Positions 1-12,835 of a stretch of DNA of 64,000 nt are shown piece by piece. A program made the translations under genes and the position numbers. The notes under the pieces are model-generated. The model worked only from the letters and a program-made list of their open reading frames with translations, was not told the origin of the DNA and did not search any database. This DNA comes from Pseudoscleropodium purum (Eukaryota; Streptophyta; Bryopsida; Hypnales; Brachytheciaceae): NCBI GenBank assembly GCA_963969395.1, contig OZ017798.1, forward strand, positions 6,688,173 to 6,752,172, in the 5' to 3' direction. Positions within the stretch are counted from its first letter, which is position 1, and each line of letters starts with the position of its first letter.

Positions 1-1749
1 CCATCTAATTTTATGTAGTGCTTGGGATTCGTATTAAAAAGAAACAGAGATTAGATGCCCTCTTGACATAGCAAGGAGTCGATTTGAAATGCTAGGCGTC
101 GATTGATCGAACTCCATATCAAAACTGTTTTTAGCTTGCGAGCTTGAACTCTGAGCTACAAAAGTACGAGCCTGAAACATTGTTCGAGGGTACAGCTCTT
201 AGAAAGCGCTACTCCACATTGAGCAAGAGTCCAACAAAAATTTTCAGCAGAGCCAATGTTGGTGCAGTTGTGTGCAGAAATGATCACGTCGAAATACCTC
301 ATGAAAGCCACTCGGAAAAAATCAAAGCCCTACTTGCAACATTCACGAGGAACCACCCCAAAGTGCTGTGACAAGAGTCTTCAAATGTGCGTTCCTTCTC
401 CTTGATGACTTTCAATTGGGTAACCGATCGTGATCGAGGATCATCTTCTCTAGATGATCGAAGGGCAATGCAACGCTCCACAGATCCGTTACAGACGTAC
501 GAAGCATTGAGCATTGTCTTGATTTCGTTGACGCAGCTTGCTTTTGCAAATGGAGCACATGTTTTGGTGACCGCATGGAACAGCAACCCATATATAAAGC
601 TTGTCTAGCTTTCAAAGCACATCTCACATATTCCAGCCATCTTTGAATTACTGTAAAGTCTTGAGCCGGGCTTGATGAAGCAGAGAGACTGAAGTATCCA
701 CTGGGCGTATGTGCCGAAATTCGATTCGCTACTGTGAGGAGGATCCTGGCCAAACAGATGGTAGAACAATTGAGAACATTTAGCTTTGTAGCAATTGAAA
801 CCGAGGCGCCTATCATTCAATTTATGTGCTCTTGAATTTTCTCTATGCTCAATTAAAAAAAATAAAAACAAGCATGTTTACCTTTCTCTTCTTTTATTTT
901 TAATTAATCAATGATTTATTTATTTATATTTATTTTTGTTCCTATTTGTTCTATGCCAAAAATAAAATAGAGAATATCTTCTTCTTCTTTTTTGAACCTT
1001 TTCCTTTCTCTTTTTATTTTTTCTATTTGGAAAAAGAGAGAGTTCTTTGACTTCTTTTGAACCTTTTCTTTTTGCTTGACGTTGAAACTAGAATTGAAGC
1101 CTTAGAATGTAAATCAAGTTTTATTGTACATGTTGTTTTTAGTGTTGTAATCTTTCTTCATTATATTCTTTTTTCAAGTATTTGTCATTAGAATTGGTAA
1201 ATTCACAAATCATCTCATAGATGTTTGAATCTATGGCATAACTTCAACAATGGTTTCCATTTACAGATTTGTGTCTAACAAAAAATGTACCTAAAAATTG
1301 TACCAAAAAATCCTTGTTCTTAACCAAATAAACATCACATATAAATGGAACAAATTAGTGAATGGAATTAAACTAATATCTCATGTTTAAACAAGCAAAA
1401 CAAGAAATATATCAAATTTTATTTTTATTAAGCATTTCATGATACTATAAGAAAAATTATATAGAACAATAGTTTTTGATATAATTTTTTATTCTAATAT
1501 TAAAAATTAAAACTATTTATTGTAATAAAACAATTACAATATTCTAATATGGAAATTTTTTAATTTTAACTTAAGCATATAAAATATTGAAAGTACTAAT
1601 TTTTAATTTAATTTAATATCATTTTTATATTTAATAAATAAAAATACATTCATCACATTCAAATTAGTGGTCAAAGGCAATTTTGAAATTATACAGTGAT
1701 TATTATTAATTTAAAAAAACTCCTTAAGTTATTATTAAAAAAGAAATTT
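1..1749. other. Unrecognised left-end region
   Basis: Positions 120-830 have a more even base composition than the AT-rich DNA after 850 and contain several short open frames on both strands: 144-371 (+), 387-608 (+), 412-816 (-) and 299-586 (-). None shows a motif I recognise, and the frames overlap each other. This may be a decayed exon region or the edge of a gene lying outside the window. From about 850 to 1749 the sequence is AT-rich with long T/A runs, and I see no gene in it. Confidence 0.3.
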
Positions 1750-1757
1750 ATGTCAAT

Positions 1758-2261
1758 CATGGTTGTCATAATGGGCGACTTAGGGTCATCGGACCGGACG
1801 GACGGTCCGGACCGCTTTAATTTTGTAACTTGTGCAATTTTGCGGAATGACATGTCACCTCGGAATGCGAAATCCAGGGTGCGGACGCCTTTAGGGTTTA
1901 GGTTAGGGCGCGGACTTCACTGTCAACGTCAAGGCGTGGACTTGTGCAGGTCGGGCGTGGACTTCATTGTCAATGTTAGGGCGCATCCACTTTTTGGACG
2001 CTTGGACCTTTAAGGGTTAAGCATCTTTTTCCCACTATGCATATGTCTTTTTTCATTCCAAAAAAGAATCTCGTCTGCACCCTAACGATCTCGTCTGCGC
2101 CCTAACGATCTCGTCCGCGCCCAGCATGTTCCTTAATCCACATGGCATCCACGTGGCCTATTTTTCCATTATCAGAAAGTCAACTATATATTGACTGTAT
2201 CGGACGGGCGGGACCTCTAACGAACGGGCGAACCGGACGTCCGTCCACTATGACAACCATG
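1758..2261. mobile_element. hAT-like non-autonomous DNA transposon (504 bp)
   Basis: A GC-rich island in AT-rich DNA. It begins CATGGTTGTCATAATGG, and its right end reads, on the other strand, CATGGTTGTCATAGTGG (16 of 17 bases match). It is flanked by a perfect 8-bp direct repeat, ATGTCAAT, at 1750-1757 and 2262-2269. An 8-bp target duplication is the hallmark of the hAT superfamily. The interior carries many short CCGGAC/GTCCGG-type motifs near both ends and a ~20-bp tandem repeat around 2068-2123 (TCTCGTCTGCRCCCTAACGA). No transposase frame is present, so it would need a transposase supplied in trans. Confidence 0.8.
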
Positions 2262-2354
2262 ATGTCAATTTACAAAGCCATTTTGTACTTTGTAAAGAAC
2301 ATTCATTTAAAAAATGTGATTTTAAAAAATAGCTCAATACTCCCAACATTATCC

Positions 2355-2420
2355 CAGTGCATCCCAATGCTAGTTGAGTGCATCCCAATGCTAGTCAAGT
2401 GCATCTCAATGCTCCCAACA
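2355..2420. repeat. Short tandem repeat, ~24-bp unit
   Basis: Three imperfect copies of a unit containing TGCATCCCAATGCTAGT follow each other directly; the third is more diverged. No coding role is apparent. Confidence 0.6.
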
Positions 2421-4830
2421 TTAGCTCCACTACATCCAGAGCTTTCAAAATAAATACGAGAGCAATTGTGAGGAAGTTTCTTAAATATTTATCTAAAAAA
2501 ATAATCTTAGTAGATGGTGGAGATTTGTACAATCCAGCAGTGGAGCTCAATTTGATCCCAATTAAGCACTAGATGGAAGTTTTGGCCACCCAAAACCTTG
2601 CCACCTAACGCGACACATAGGATGAGTGGTAGTTCCATTCGGCCCCAAGTATAAACACCTTGGACTAGATTTTGAGAAATGGAGTCATCCTATTGGTTCA
2701 AACTTGGAGAGTTTTGGCCAACCCTCCATCCGGCCCTATATATAACACCCCCCCCCCCTAAGTAAACCAGCTTATACAGGTTCAAGAAATCATGGTTGGG
2801 GTGGACGTTATACCTCGTTGAGCTGAGAGTTGTAAGTCTTCATTTTGCTACCTTAAATGCCATAGTTCTCCACCTTGATCAATCCTTTTTGGGTCCCCAT
2901 CAAAATTTCAACTTTCGAAGTTTAGAGCGTTAGACCTAGTTTAGGCTGCAACAAGATCTGATATATGCTTGTGGGTATGAAAGAAGAATGATGTGACCAC
3001 GAGGCTCCTTTGACTCCAACCAAACCCTGACCACATTGTCGAGTGTGAATAGAGTTATAGAAAGGATTTGGAAATTCGGATTCAGAAATTAAAGAGTCAA
3101 TGCTATAGTCTTTGTCTAAAAGGAGAGGGCCAAGAAAAATGATTGGGTAATTGAAGCACCATTTCTCATATTCATGGTGAGATGGTGGTAACTAAAAACA
3201 TCAATTTCATTCAATTGACAATATTCCATTACTTTGGCATGTTGTTGGAAACCAAGATGCTCTTTGATCTAATCTAAAAGTATTTTCAATGCATTAGTTG
3301 GAAAAATTAATAATTTGTTATCTAGATTAACTCCATTATATGAAGTTTTAGTGTTCAAAAAAATTATTGTTATTTGAAGTAAGAAGTGGAAGTCAAGATG
3401 TCTCCACTTCTAAATTTGCTCAAAGATGAAGAGCACTACTAAATTGAACCTTTTGAAGACAACTGAGGAAAGAAGTTAACAAATGGGAATCTTCATAGTT
3501 AGTATTTAACCAGTAACAAATAGAAATCTTCATTTTTGGTTTCTTGTTGGTAGTCAAAAGAGGATTCTAGATTCTCTTAGAATGTAAATTTAGATACTAT
3601 ATAATTAAACTATAAATTTTTGAAAGTACTCAAAATAGGTGTTTCTAAAACCAACCCAAAAATCTCATGAGTAAGGTAACCATGACCATTCACCCAATCC
3701 CTTTTCCAATCTTGAGTCCTACTTTTGAATTCATTCCCAACATGTTCATAATCCAATTAAACCAAAGTATACTCACTTTTTGAGATACTGATGGATTCTC
3801 ATCCATTGAATTTCTACTTTTGAAGAATGATTTTGGACAAGTCTAAAGACACTAAAAAGTGCCGACTCCCCATTTACTTCAAATATTCATAAGAATTTTT
3901 TTTTTAATTATAATTCTAAGATAATTACTTCTTCTAGCCCCCAAGTTTTTCTCCAAAAGGCTAATCAATACAAATTGATCAATTATGACTCTTGATAGCA
4001 AAAAGGGGTTGGATAAAGGTCTAGTTACCTTAGGGGAATAAATCATAGGCAAGAATTGTAGAAATCAATTTAGAAAAGAGTCAAAATTAGGTGTGGTTAC
4101 CTTAAATTTGAAGTGCTTTTAAGGATGCAAAATATCCTTTGGATGACTTCACCTAAGACTATAGGATGGAAAATAAACGTTTGTTCATCTAATTTTTATT
4201 TGAAAATTGCTTGTGTACGTTTTTATAAAGTAGTATTTAAAATTTTTACTGTTTTTTCTAACAAAGAAGATGCTTAATGTGCAAATCCCCCTTGTATTGA
4301 ATTTTGACCTTTTCTTGCTATTCACCCTTGATGTGAATTTTATCTATAAAAATGATATTTTTTGAATTTGAATTTAATAAATGAAATGAAGCTCATCAAG
4401 TTTGGTTTCTATTCCAATTGAAAATTCCCAAAAATTTGTAAGTTTCAATATTTTATAGCAATATGAACTTTGAGCTTATAACCATGGTTTGTTGATTTTT
4501 TATTATAGAGTAACACAATAATTTTGGTTTACACCGTGATGTTACACACAATAAAAAGATTTATGATAAAAATTTCTGAGTATATATTTTTCGAGTATAT
4601 TTTATAATTGATGTGAATTTTCTTCATTTTTTCTTAGAAAATTCACAATAATTTAAATTTTTCCTCAAAAAATTTGAAAATTTTATATGCATAAAACATA
4701 TGATTTCATCTTAGAAAAATTAATACAAAAAATGTCATTCATAAGAACTTGCAAAATGGCAGAAAAACAAAGTAATGGATAGTGAGGCTTGAAATCCGTG
4801 GTCATAGGTCCGTCCATCTAGGGTTAATAA
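2421..4830. other. Intergenic, AT-rich, no gene seen
   Basis: No open frame of convincing length or composition. A run of ten or so C residues lies near 2750. The rest is low-complexity AT-rich sequence without a recognisable feature. Confidence 0.5.
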
Positions 4831-5300
4831 GATAAACCTCCACCACGCCCTTGTCCCGTAGCCAAAGATCCTCCATGCCGGCAGTTTCGTGGTGGCGCCC
4901 CCTGCTGGACGCGACGTCCCTTGGCGTCACAGCGGCACTGTCAGGCCTCGAAATTCCCAAGCGGAATCTGCCAGGGCACCTTCAGCCACTGCCCGGGATC
5001 GCCCCCACGCAATCCCAACAAAGAAGACGAAACTAGGAGTGTGCCTGCAGTGCGAAAGTTCAAACTGCCGATCGGTCGATCCACCAACACTGGTAAGAAC
5101 GGCTGCCCCACCGTCCAGATGCATCCTCCACGCACAAAAATAGGAATCTCTTCCCTGGCTTGCGCTTCCACTTCACTTGCTTGGCTACACACTCTCGACT
5201 GAGCTCTGCGCACTCACTTCAGAGGCTGTGGCCGTTGCGTGCGTTCATTCTTTCATTCTTTAGGTTTGGTGGTCTTGGGGTGCTCTGCATTGGGGAAAAC
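4831..5300 (+). promoter_or_regulatory. GC-rich upstream region / probable 5' leader of the APS reductase gene
   Basis: Composition changes sharply to GC-rich about 470 bp before the APS reductase start codon. Several overlapping short frames occur in it, but none has a recognisable domain. It most likely holds the promoter and 5' leader of the downstream gene. I could not identify a convincing TATA box. A gene fragment is the alternative. Confidence 0.35.
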
Positions 5301-8165
5301 ATGGCTCAGGTGGCGTCCATGGAGTTCGTGGTAGCGGCTCGTGCGCCTTCCTCTGCGGCGGTGGCGTCCACTTCGACTCGGCAATCGGTAGCTTTGGGTG
5401 CGCTCTCATTCATTTTTAATTTGTTGGGGTTTTCTGATTTGAGAGAATTGGGTGAAGTTTCGGAGACTGAATGGTGTTGGATGGTGCGCTCTCTTTCATT
5501 TTAGTTGGGATTTTTGATTCGACGAAATTTGGTGAAGTTTCGGAGGCTGAGTGGTGTTGGATTTCTCAGGGTTGAGAGGGCAGAATGGGGGCCGTCTCGG
5601 GGGATTGTCGTCTCCCGGAGGGGCGTCGCGGAGCTTGGGTTTGACGACGAGTGGTGAGAGGTTGCAGAAGCGAAGAGTGCGGGTCGCTTCCCCGACTACC
5701 GCGGCTCCTGGTATGTGAACTTGGTTATGAGCTCCGCCGTAATTTGAATTTGTATCACGACCGATTTCGATTAGTGGGTTGAGCTCAATGTTTGATGGAA
5801 ACTTTTGTGTTCAGAGCTTGTGGAAAGTACTGTGGACATTCCGAAACTGGCGGAAGACTTAGACTCCGCATCGCCGTTGGAAATTATGGACAAAGCCCTG
5901 TCTATGTTTGGTGACGACATTGCGATCGCTTTCAGGTATGAATCAAGCGCAATTGACCAATTACCTCAACTAGATTGACTAATAGAGTGATTCATCCAGT
6001 ACTCTTTCAGTGATTAGGGAGTTTTTGTAATCATTTCCAATCAGGGTTTTTCTTTTTTGATAGGTTAGACCTACTTGACGTTGTGAGATTTTTGATCTCT
6101 TGTTAGACGGGTGTTCTAAACTTTTCTTGCTTATTTCGATTATGTTCTAAGAATATGCTTGTGTTACCGACTAGAGGGTCTTGTTGACGCTTTGTCGGAT
6201 TTCTCTAGACGTTGTGTCCCTCTGTTTGAAAAGACAACCCAGCTTCCACTTGCGGCTGGAGCTTGCGCTTCTCGACTTCAGCTGATTGTTGTGGGTTGGT
6301 GGTTGCAGTGGAGCTGAGGACGTGGCCTTGATCGAGTACGCGCATCTGACAGGCCGTCCCTTCCGGGTGTTCAGCTTGGAGACTGGGAGGCTAAACCCTG
6401 AGACTTATCGCTTGTTTGCCGAAGTGGAGAAGCGGTACAACATTCACATTCAGTACATGTTTCCTGACGCGACCGAGGTGGAGGAGCTTGTGCGTGCCAA
6501 AGGCTTGTTCTCCTTCTATGAAGACGGGCATCAAGAGTGTTGTAGGGTGCGGAAAGTGCGACCTCTGCGTAGGGCGCTCAAGGGATTGAAGGCCTGGATT
6601 ACGGGACAGCGTAAAGATCAATCGCCTGGAACACGTGCCAATGTCCCAATTGTTCAGGTGCTTATTGCTACTTCACAACTAGCACAATTAACGTTGATTA
6701 TGGAACTGAAATTCTTGAAAACTCTTCCAGGTCTTATGTTCGTGTCAGGAACTTGAAATAATAGCCAGAATTCAGATTCCTTTTGGTGAATTATGTTGTC
6801 CTATCCGTGCCCAGATTATTAGAAATCTGTATGATATCTTTCTCCTTACAGTTATTACTGTATTGTGACCAGGTGGATCCTGCTTTTGAGGGCTTGGACG
6901 GGGGTCCTGGAAGTTTGATTAAGTGGAATCCACTGTCAAACGTTTCGGGAACCGCTGTGTGGTCCTTCCTTCGCACTATGGACGTACCTGTCAATGAGCT
7001 GCACTTCAAGGTTAGTCTACTTTTTCGTTTTGGAAGATAGTGTACCCTTCCCTGCATTCACCATGAGCACTAGTTGAATGGGTGCAATCAGTCAAGTTTT
7101 ATGGTCGGACGGATATTCTGTATTGATTTGCATCCTTTGTTGCAGGGGTACGTGTCAATTGGGTGCGAGCCATGCACAAGGGCTGTACTGCCAGGCCAAC
7201 ACGAAAGAGAAGGTCGATGGTGGTGGGAAGATGCCAAGGCTAAGGAGTGTGGTCTCCACAAGGTATGGAAAATCGAAATTTAGAGTTGTTGCTGGACCTC
7301 CTTGCATGTCCAACAATAAAGTTATCTGAAAATTTGTACGGCTTTCAATGGACTTGCCTTCAGCCGGATATGGCAAGTTGAACCTACAAAATTTTCAGGA
7401 GCTTTTCTTTACATGTGTAACTGAAACTATTTTTCCGTTTCTATTTGCAGGGTAACCTCGATGCTCTGACGGAGCCCTCTAGTGCTCTAGGAGAGAAAGT
7501 CGAAATTGCTGATCTATTCACCGGTGAGAATGTGACCACGTTGGCTCGTGAAGATATGGAAGCGTTGGCAAAGGGAGAGAAGCGCGAAAAGTCATCCCTA
7601 GTTGTGTTATACGCACCCTGGTGCTCCTTCTCTCAGGCTATGAACGATTCCTACAATGCCGTTGCAGACAAGTTGGCGGGCTCAAACGTTGTGGTAAGCG
7701 GCAATATCTTTCATGGCCTCTCGATATATTGTGTCAAAGATGTGAAAGCTTTTTGAAAGCGTTGATAAGAATCGCTAGAGAATCTACAATAAAGGACTCT
7801 AATTCTAATACACTACTATTTCTTTAATAGTTCCTCTATACTACTCTTTCTTCACATTGAGTTAACACGATACTTTACATTTAGGTTATCGTAATTGCTA
7901 TAAACTGGAAAGATAGTAGTAGCGTAAGAGTTGCACTGCTTTTGTGAGGGGATTTTGTGCCAGATGTTGACTTTGTTATTGAATGGAGCAGGTTGGCAAG
8001 TTCAATGCTGATGGTGATCAGAAGTCATACGCTAAGGAGAATCTTCAGCTTCAAAGCTATCCGACTGTCCTCTTTTTCCCCAAGAACAGTAGCCAAATCA
8101 TTAAGTATCCCTCAGAGAACCGCGAAGTGAGTGCTTTGCTTGGGTTTGTGGAGGCATTGCAATGA
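5301..8165 (+). CDS. APR: Plastid adenylyl-sulfate (APS) reductase with C-terminal thioredoxin-like domain, 8 exons
   Basis: Reduces adenosine 5'-phosphosulfate to sulfite with thiol electrons, the key reductive step of plastid sulfate assimilation. Exons: 5301-5387, 5584-5710, 5815-5935, 6309-6657, 6873-7010, 7146-7262, 7451-7693, 7992-8165, all GT-AG and in phase, giving 451 residues. Residues 1 to about 70 are Ser/Ala/Arg-rich, as in a chloroplast transit peptide. The reductase domain (about 80-315) contains [15 protein letters not shown] (Cys189-Cys190) and GCEPC (Cys281, Cys284), the four [4Fe-4S] ligands of plant-type APS reductase, and KECGLH with the catalytic Cys309. A thioredoxin/glutaredoxin-like domain follows (about 330-451), but its motif is WCSFS (Cys371, Ser374) where plant APR normally has a CxxC, so the resolving cysteine is missing. 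The start is the ATG followed by AQVASMEF; an in-frame upstream extension exists but lies in the leader. Confidence 0.95.
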
Positions 8166-8302
8166 TTCTTTTGTTTTGTTTCTCTGAGTAGTGTACACTA
8201 TTAAGGAACGGTGGATTCTAAATTGAAGGTGCCGTTGCACTTGGATTGTTGAGTGTTCCACTATTGACAATTTTGGACTTTTAGAGGATCCTTTCAGGGA
8301 TG

Positions 8303-8308
8303 AATAAA
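8303..8308 (+). terminator. Possible polyadenylation signal of the APS reductase gene
   Basis: AATAAA lies about 140 bp after the APS reductase stop codon on the same strand. Assigned by motif and position only. Confidence 0.35.
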
Positions 8309-8432
8309 AGGCAAATGCTGGGGTGGTTTCTACGTTATTCATATCATTTGCAAACCATTTTTTGTCAACTGGTAATTGTATTATCATCTCCAGTCAATGT
8401 GAAACTGTGGGGCCGGAGCTCAAGGTTTATCA

Positions 8433-8870
8433 GGATGATCACCCATTTCCGATCACTTGAGCAGTTTAGCCTATCTGCGGCATGGGGAGGTTGAGAAGAA
8501 AATTTCTCCGTGTAGAGAAATAGACTTAAGAGGGATTTCATAATTTTTGACATTTTTTCACTCAAGAACAAAATTATTATAAATTTTTTTTGTGAAGATT
8601 CTCTTTGACCCATTTCCGATCAGTAGGCAAATCAATTTCCAACCATAGACTGGTTACAGAAGCGATATAGGTGATCATTGTGGCTTTCAATGTACATATT
8701 GTGATCATTTTATGGTTTCAATGTATACCTTCTAAACATTCTACTACTTCTATTGTACGTAAGTTGTCACCTATGGCACAATTGATTGGAAATGTAGCAC
8801 TCTATATTGCAAAAATGGAATGTTGATCAGAAATGGATCTGCTCCTTTAGATTTAAACCTAATCTTTGAT
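8433..8870 (+). repeat. Dispersed repeat, copy 1
   Basis: Shares a long run of similarity with 28998-29345 and a shorter one with 33083-33310. Common landmarks in order are a CACTTGAGCA-like start, a GTAGAGAAATAGA segment, a TTTTGACATTTTTT segment, TTTTGTGAAGATT and a second CCCATT/CAATC block. There is no coding capacity. It begins almost directly after the APS reductase 3' end. Confidence 0.65.
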
Positions 8871-9317
8871 GTTGTGTGGAAAAAAATACTCAAATATACA
8901 GATATCTCACTCCTTGTCTCAAGATAACCAAATAAATGCATAACCAAAACTATCTTTACCCTTGTAAGGCTATTGTGGACACTAAGTGTCCAATGGATGA
9001 CAAAGAATTTTTTTTGTATAGGATAGAAGTGCAACTATAGGATAGAAGTTCATCCTTCAAGCTTTGTTGTGAAAAGGGAACATCTTCTACAATAGTTTGA
9101 TTTCCAATGAATATTTTTTTCATTTTTTAAGTGATTGATTCCCAAGGTAATTAGAAAATGACGATTTCAATGGAGACCAACCCATCCTTATAGGATTAAT
9201 TGTATCTGAATCTTGTAATGCTGCAAAGAACTAATAAGTGTTCAATGAATGCCTGTCGGGGACCAAGAATGTTGTTGGCAAACATAAATTTTGTGGTCTA
9301 GGATCATGGTAATGAGT

Positions 9318-9479
9318 TAAGGTAAACCATCCTATTTGTATCAAAATTCAATTTTGGCCTATTTGTACCAATATGTACCAATAGTGCACATATATTCAAA
9401 ATTTAACATGTGCACTATTGATAGTGTTAAAAAAAAAAGGTGTGACCAATGTGTGACACAAATAGGATGGTGTACCTTA
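9318..9479. mobile_element. Foldback MITE, ~162 bp
   Basis: The left end, TAAGGTAAACCATCCTATTT, is matched by the reverse complement of the right end, TAAGGTACACCATCCTATTT; the match continues a few bases further with one more mismatch. A second inner inverted pair (AATAGTGCACAT and ATGTGCACTATT) means most of the element can fold on itself. The ends abut TA/TTA, so a TA or TTA target is possible. There is no coding capacity. Confidence 0.7.
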
Positions 9480-12400
9480 GCCCCTGAACGGCCTTTGGGG
9501 TCTGCAACTACAGAGCCGTATCCGTCGAATACCAAGAGAGAGGAATTTCTTACGGTGCCAAATTGACTAGAATTCATGCATCCAACCGTTCCGATGGAGG
9601 GTTGCATTACAGAGGGGGTCCGAATATGTGGAAATGTCTAACATGCGGACAGAAAGGACCTCGGGCCATTCAAGGGTTAAGTGATCAAAGACCAATGATT
9701 TTTTTGTTTTCTAGGTAGTAGTGTGATATACACCCTAAGAATGCAAGTAGGTGAGACAAATCATCTAACTTTGATCATCCATCTTCTATTCATCTACAAC
9801 ATCACTAAAAATAGTAAATTTCATCTAGAAAATGACAAATTTCAAGTTTCTTAGAGATGCTTTTGGTAGTTTTATCTTTTTTTTTCTAGTGTAACAGGAG
9901 CCAATTCAAAAATTAGGTGAGATTTTGGCAATCATTCACCAAGAAAAAATTCACTTTTGACAAGCAAAGAGAGTAAAAACAAATAATATTGGATAGGACT
10001 AAATGTTTTTAAAACATTCATAAATACCTTACATGAGAATATAGGAAGTTCCCCGTGCATGTGGAAAATATTGCAATTTATGTAAAATTGGGATGAAAAA
10101 TTATTCATGTTCTTCAAGTTGCATGAATATGTTTCTCCTTAGGAATTTTTCCTTCAAAATTGTATGTTTTAGGACCAATTTTTTTTTCTACATATAGCCT
10201 AAAAGAAAATAATGATATTTCTCATTCCTTTTGCATTAGAGGCATTGCTATAAAGTTGGTTCTCCTTTAGATTGTGTTACTTTAAAAAAAAACTCAAGAT
10301 ATTTCCTAGCAAACAATCATTTGTCATCTAATACATTTGAATGTAAAATCATCCTAACAAACAACAATTATATTTGTGCTAATTATATTTAAACAAATGT
10401 GCTTTATGAGTAGTGCATAGGAGAGTTGGTGTTTAACTAATAACCTGAGAACTTCAATGTACCTTGTAATCCATGTATACATGTGTCAAAAAAAGTACTT
10501 GGGGGGATATTTAGCTATTATTTTACAATAGATATGCTCCAAATTTTTTTTTTTACTTTTACTTTTCAATCATTTTCCTACACCTAGTAATGGTTAAAAT
10601 TGAAATTTGAGGCATTTAAACATGTCCCTATTGTAATTTAAAAATTTATATATAGTTTTAAGCTTGGTTTGTAAAATATATACACTCTAATTATTGTTGA
10701 ATACAACCTACACAAATAGTACACATATCAAACAATTCATAAAAATGAATTATACATGTACAGTAGGAAAAAAGCCACATAAATTAAAAATCTCACAAGT
10801 AGTATTGCATTTGCTAAACTAAACTTATGAGATGCATTCTTGAAAAATGCCTACTACAAATGTGAGTTGGAATGAATAAATAGATAAGAATCCAAAATGC
10901 AATGTTGTTCATTAATTGTCTATTTGTAGATGAAAAATGGAAGTTCCTTGTGTGAGTTCTTTCCCTCCCTTTTGGACTACCCCTTGAGTAGATTTACAAA
11001 TTATGTACTATGGATCATTATGTACTATATAGTAGTTGTAATTCAATATGCTTCAAAAAGTAATGCTATAGTAACTTGAATATTTTTTAAATTATTAGCT
11101 CTAACATTTAAAATGTCCCCTATAACAGGTTTCACATTGTTTTTAAAGTAATTGCTAGTGAAATATACAGGACTAACAATCAACCCTACAAAATCTTCTT
11201 AAGCACATCTATATTACTTATTTTCCTTTGAACATTTATGGTTTTTTAATATGAATTACTTGATATCAAAACTTAATTTCATTTGATACTTGAATTCCTA
11301 TGGTTCTTTAAAAAAGGATTCTTGTCTAATTTTGATCGCAAAGTTTATTAAAATTCTATGTCAAAAATGTAGGGACTTTATTAGTTATTACTTACCACTC
11401 AAAGGTCAAATTTGGAAATTTAATTTGAATTCAAATGTGAATGTAGAGACCCATAATTGTTCTAAGAAGCTCACGAGAGACAAATTAACCAACCATTATA
11501 ATAAATCCAACTTAAACAAGACTTCTTTTCCAACCAATCAAAGCCTGAAGAATTGTAGTAGTTACTTTGCATGGTTTTGTTATAACTTAGATATTATTGT
11601 GAACATTTATAGAATGAAAATCTTGCTATTGGAAGGTTTCTAATCCAAATGCTATAAAAAATGGATGGTTTTCACATATCTATTTTTTTGTACTCCATAT
11701 CACTTTTTTCAATATATATTCTTTATGCACTATCTTTTAATTCAAGAATCCTATTTTGATAGAAACAAAACTCTTTTGTATCACACCTTTCACTATCAAT
11801 ATACTTGTGTCCACAACTTGACATCTCAACCATTATTCATCAATAGACTTCATCTATTGACAATATTTAATTAGGTGTTGATATTCAAACAATGATGATA
11901 CTAGTCATTCATCATAATATTGTTAGCCAACCAAAACCATTCTCCCTTAGAGATTGGGATGCTCCCTCCTTAGATGATTGGAAAAGAATTTTGTTTAATT
12001 TGCAAAGAATGATTAGATGGCTGGAAAGTTGCAACGTTAGTTTCATTGGTTGAGTGGGAAGTTGAAAGAGAATTTGTCATTGACTTGCTAGGAAGTTGCC
12101 ATGCTATGGCTACCTACTTTCTACAGAAGCAAGAAGAACCCCCAAACATTGGTTAATAATGTTATGTACGCCTTAGTGATTCAAAGTATACCCATGCCTT
12201 CATATTTGTATAACCATTTGTTGCAACAAATCTATCACTCTTAATATATAATCCATTCTTTGTAATGACGAGCTCAACATGCTCCTATTGCTTTTTTCAA
12301 ACATGTCTCATTTACATTGGACAACACAACTTTTGTCATTTTTCAAAGCATTGCTTGAGGTCAAATTCAACAACATGATCCCCAAAAGTGCCGACTTCAA

Positions 12401-12595
12401 GTGTACAGTACTAGAGGTGTTAGGCAAGAAGAATCTTAGGATTGCAACAGTCAAGAGTTTGTGTAAAGATTGTTCTGAAGAGATCTGGTTGCTTGACATG
12501 TGTAAGAAGTTGGTGGTTACAATTGCAAGCTGCTCATTTGAGTCATTTAATTTCCAGTCATGCCGTATTAATGAAGGAAAACATTAAGTAAACTC
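9480..12595. other. Intergenic, AT-rich, no gene seen
   Basis: Long AT-rich stretch. A frame at 12279-12587 (+, about 100 residues) is somewhat coding-like in composition but shows no motif I recognise and no clear splice partners. Nothing else in the interval can be supported. Confidence 0.4.
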
Positions 12596-12835
12596 CGGGA
12601 AAGAACAAGGCCTAACACGGAGGTAGTAGTTGGAAAAAAAACGATTTGAATATTGGATGAGTAGGTGCATTTTTTTTCCCTGAAAGTCTTCTTGAAAATA
12701 ATTTATCAAACATTTTTAATACTTGACTTCTTTATTTTTGCTCTTCATGTATCTAGCACACATTCTCTTGAAATTGTCTTTTTTCATCTAGCAAAGATCA
12801 AACACTTCTGATTGTGTGTCCAAATTGTATCTTAA
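12596..12835 (+). repeat. Local direct duplication, copy A
   Basis: About 240 bp resembling 13384-13609 in the same orientation. Shared landmarks in order include AAGGCCTAACA, GGATGAGTAGGTGCATTTTT, a CTTGACTTCTT segment, GCTCTTCAT, CATTCTCTTGAAA and CCAAATTGTATC. Confidence 0.65.

Noticed and set aside
412..816. Minus-strand 134-residue frame as a retroelement or repeat protein
   Set aside because: No catalytic or repeat motif found; overlapping frames on the other strand are equally long.
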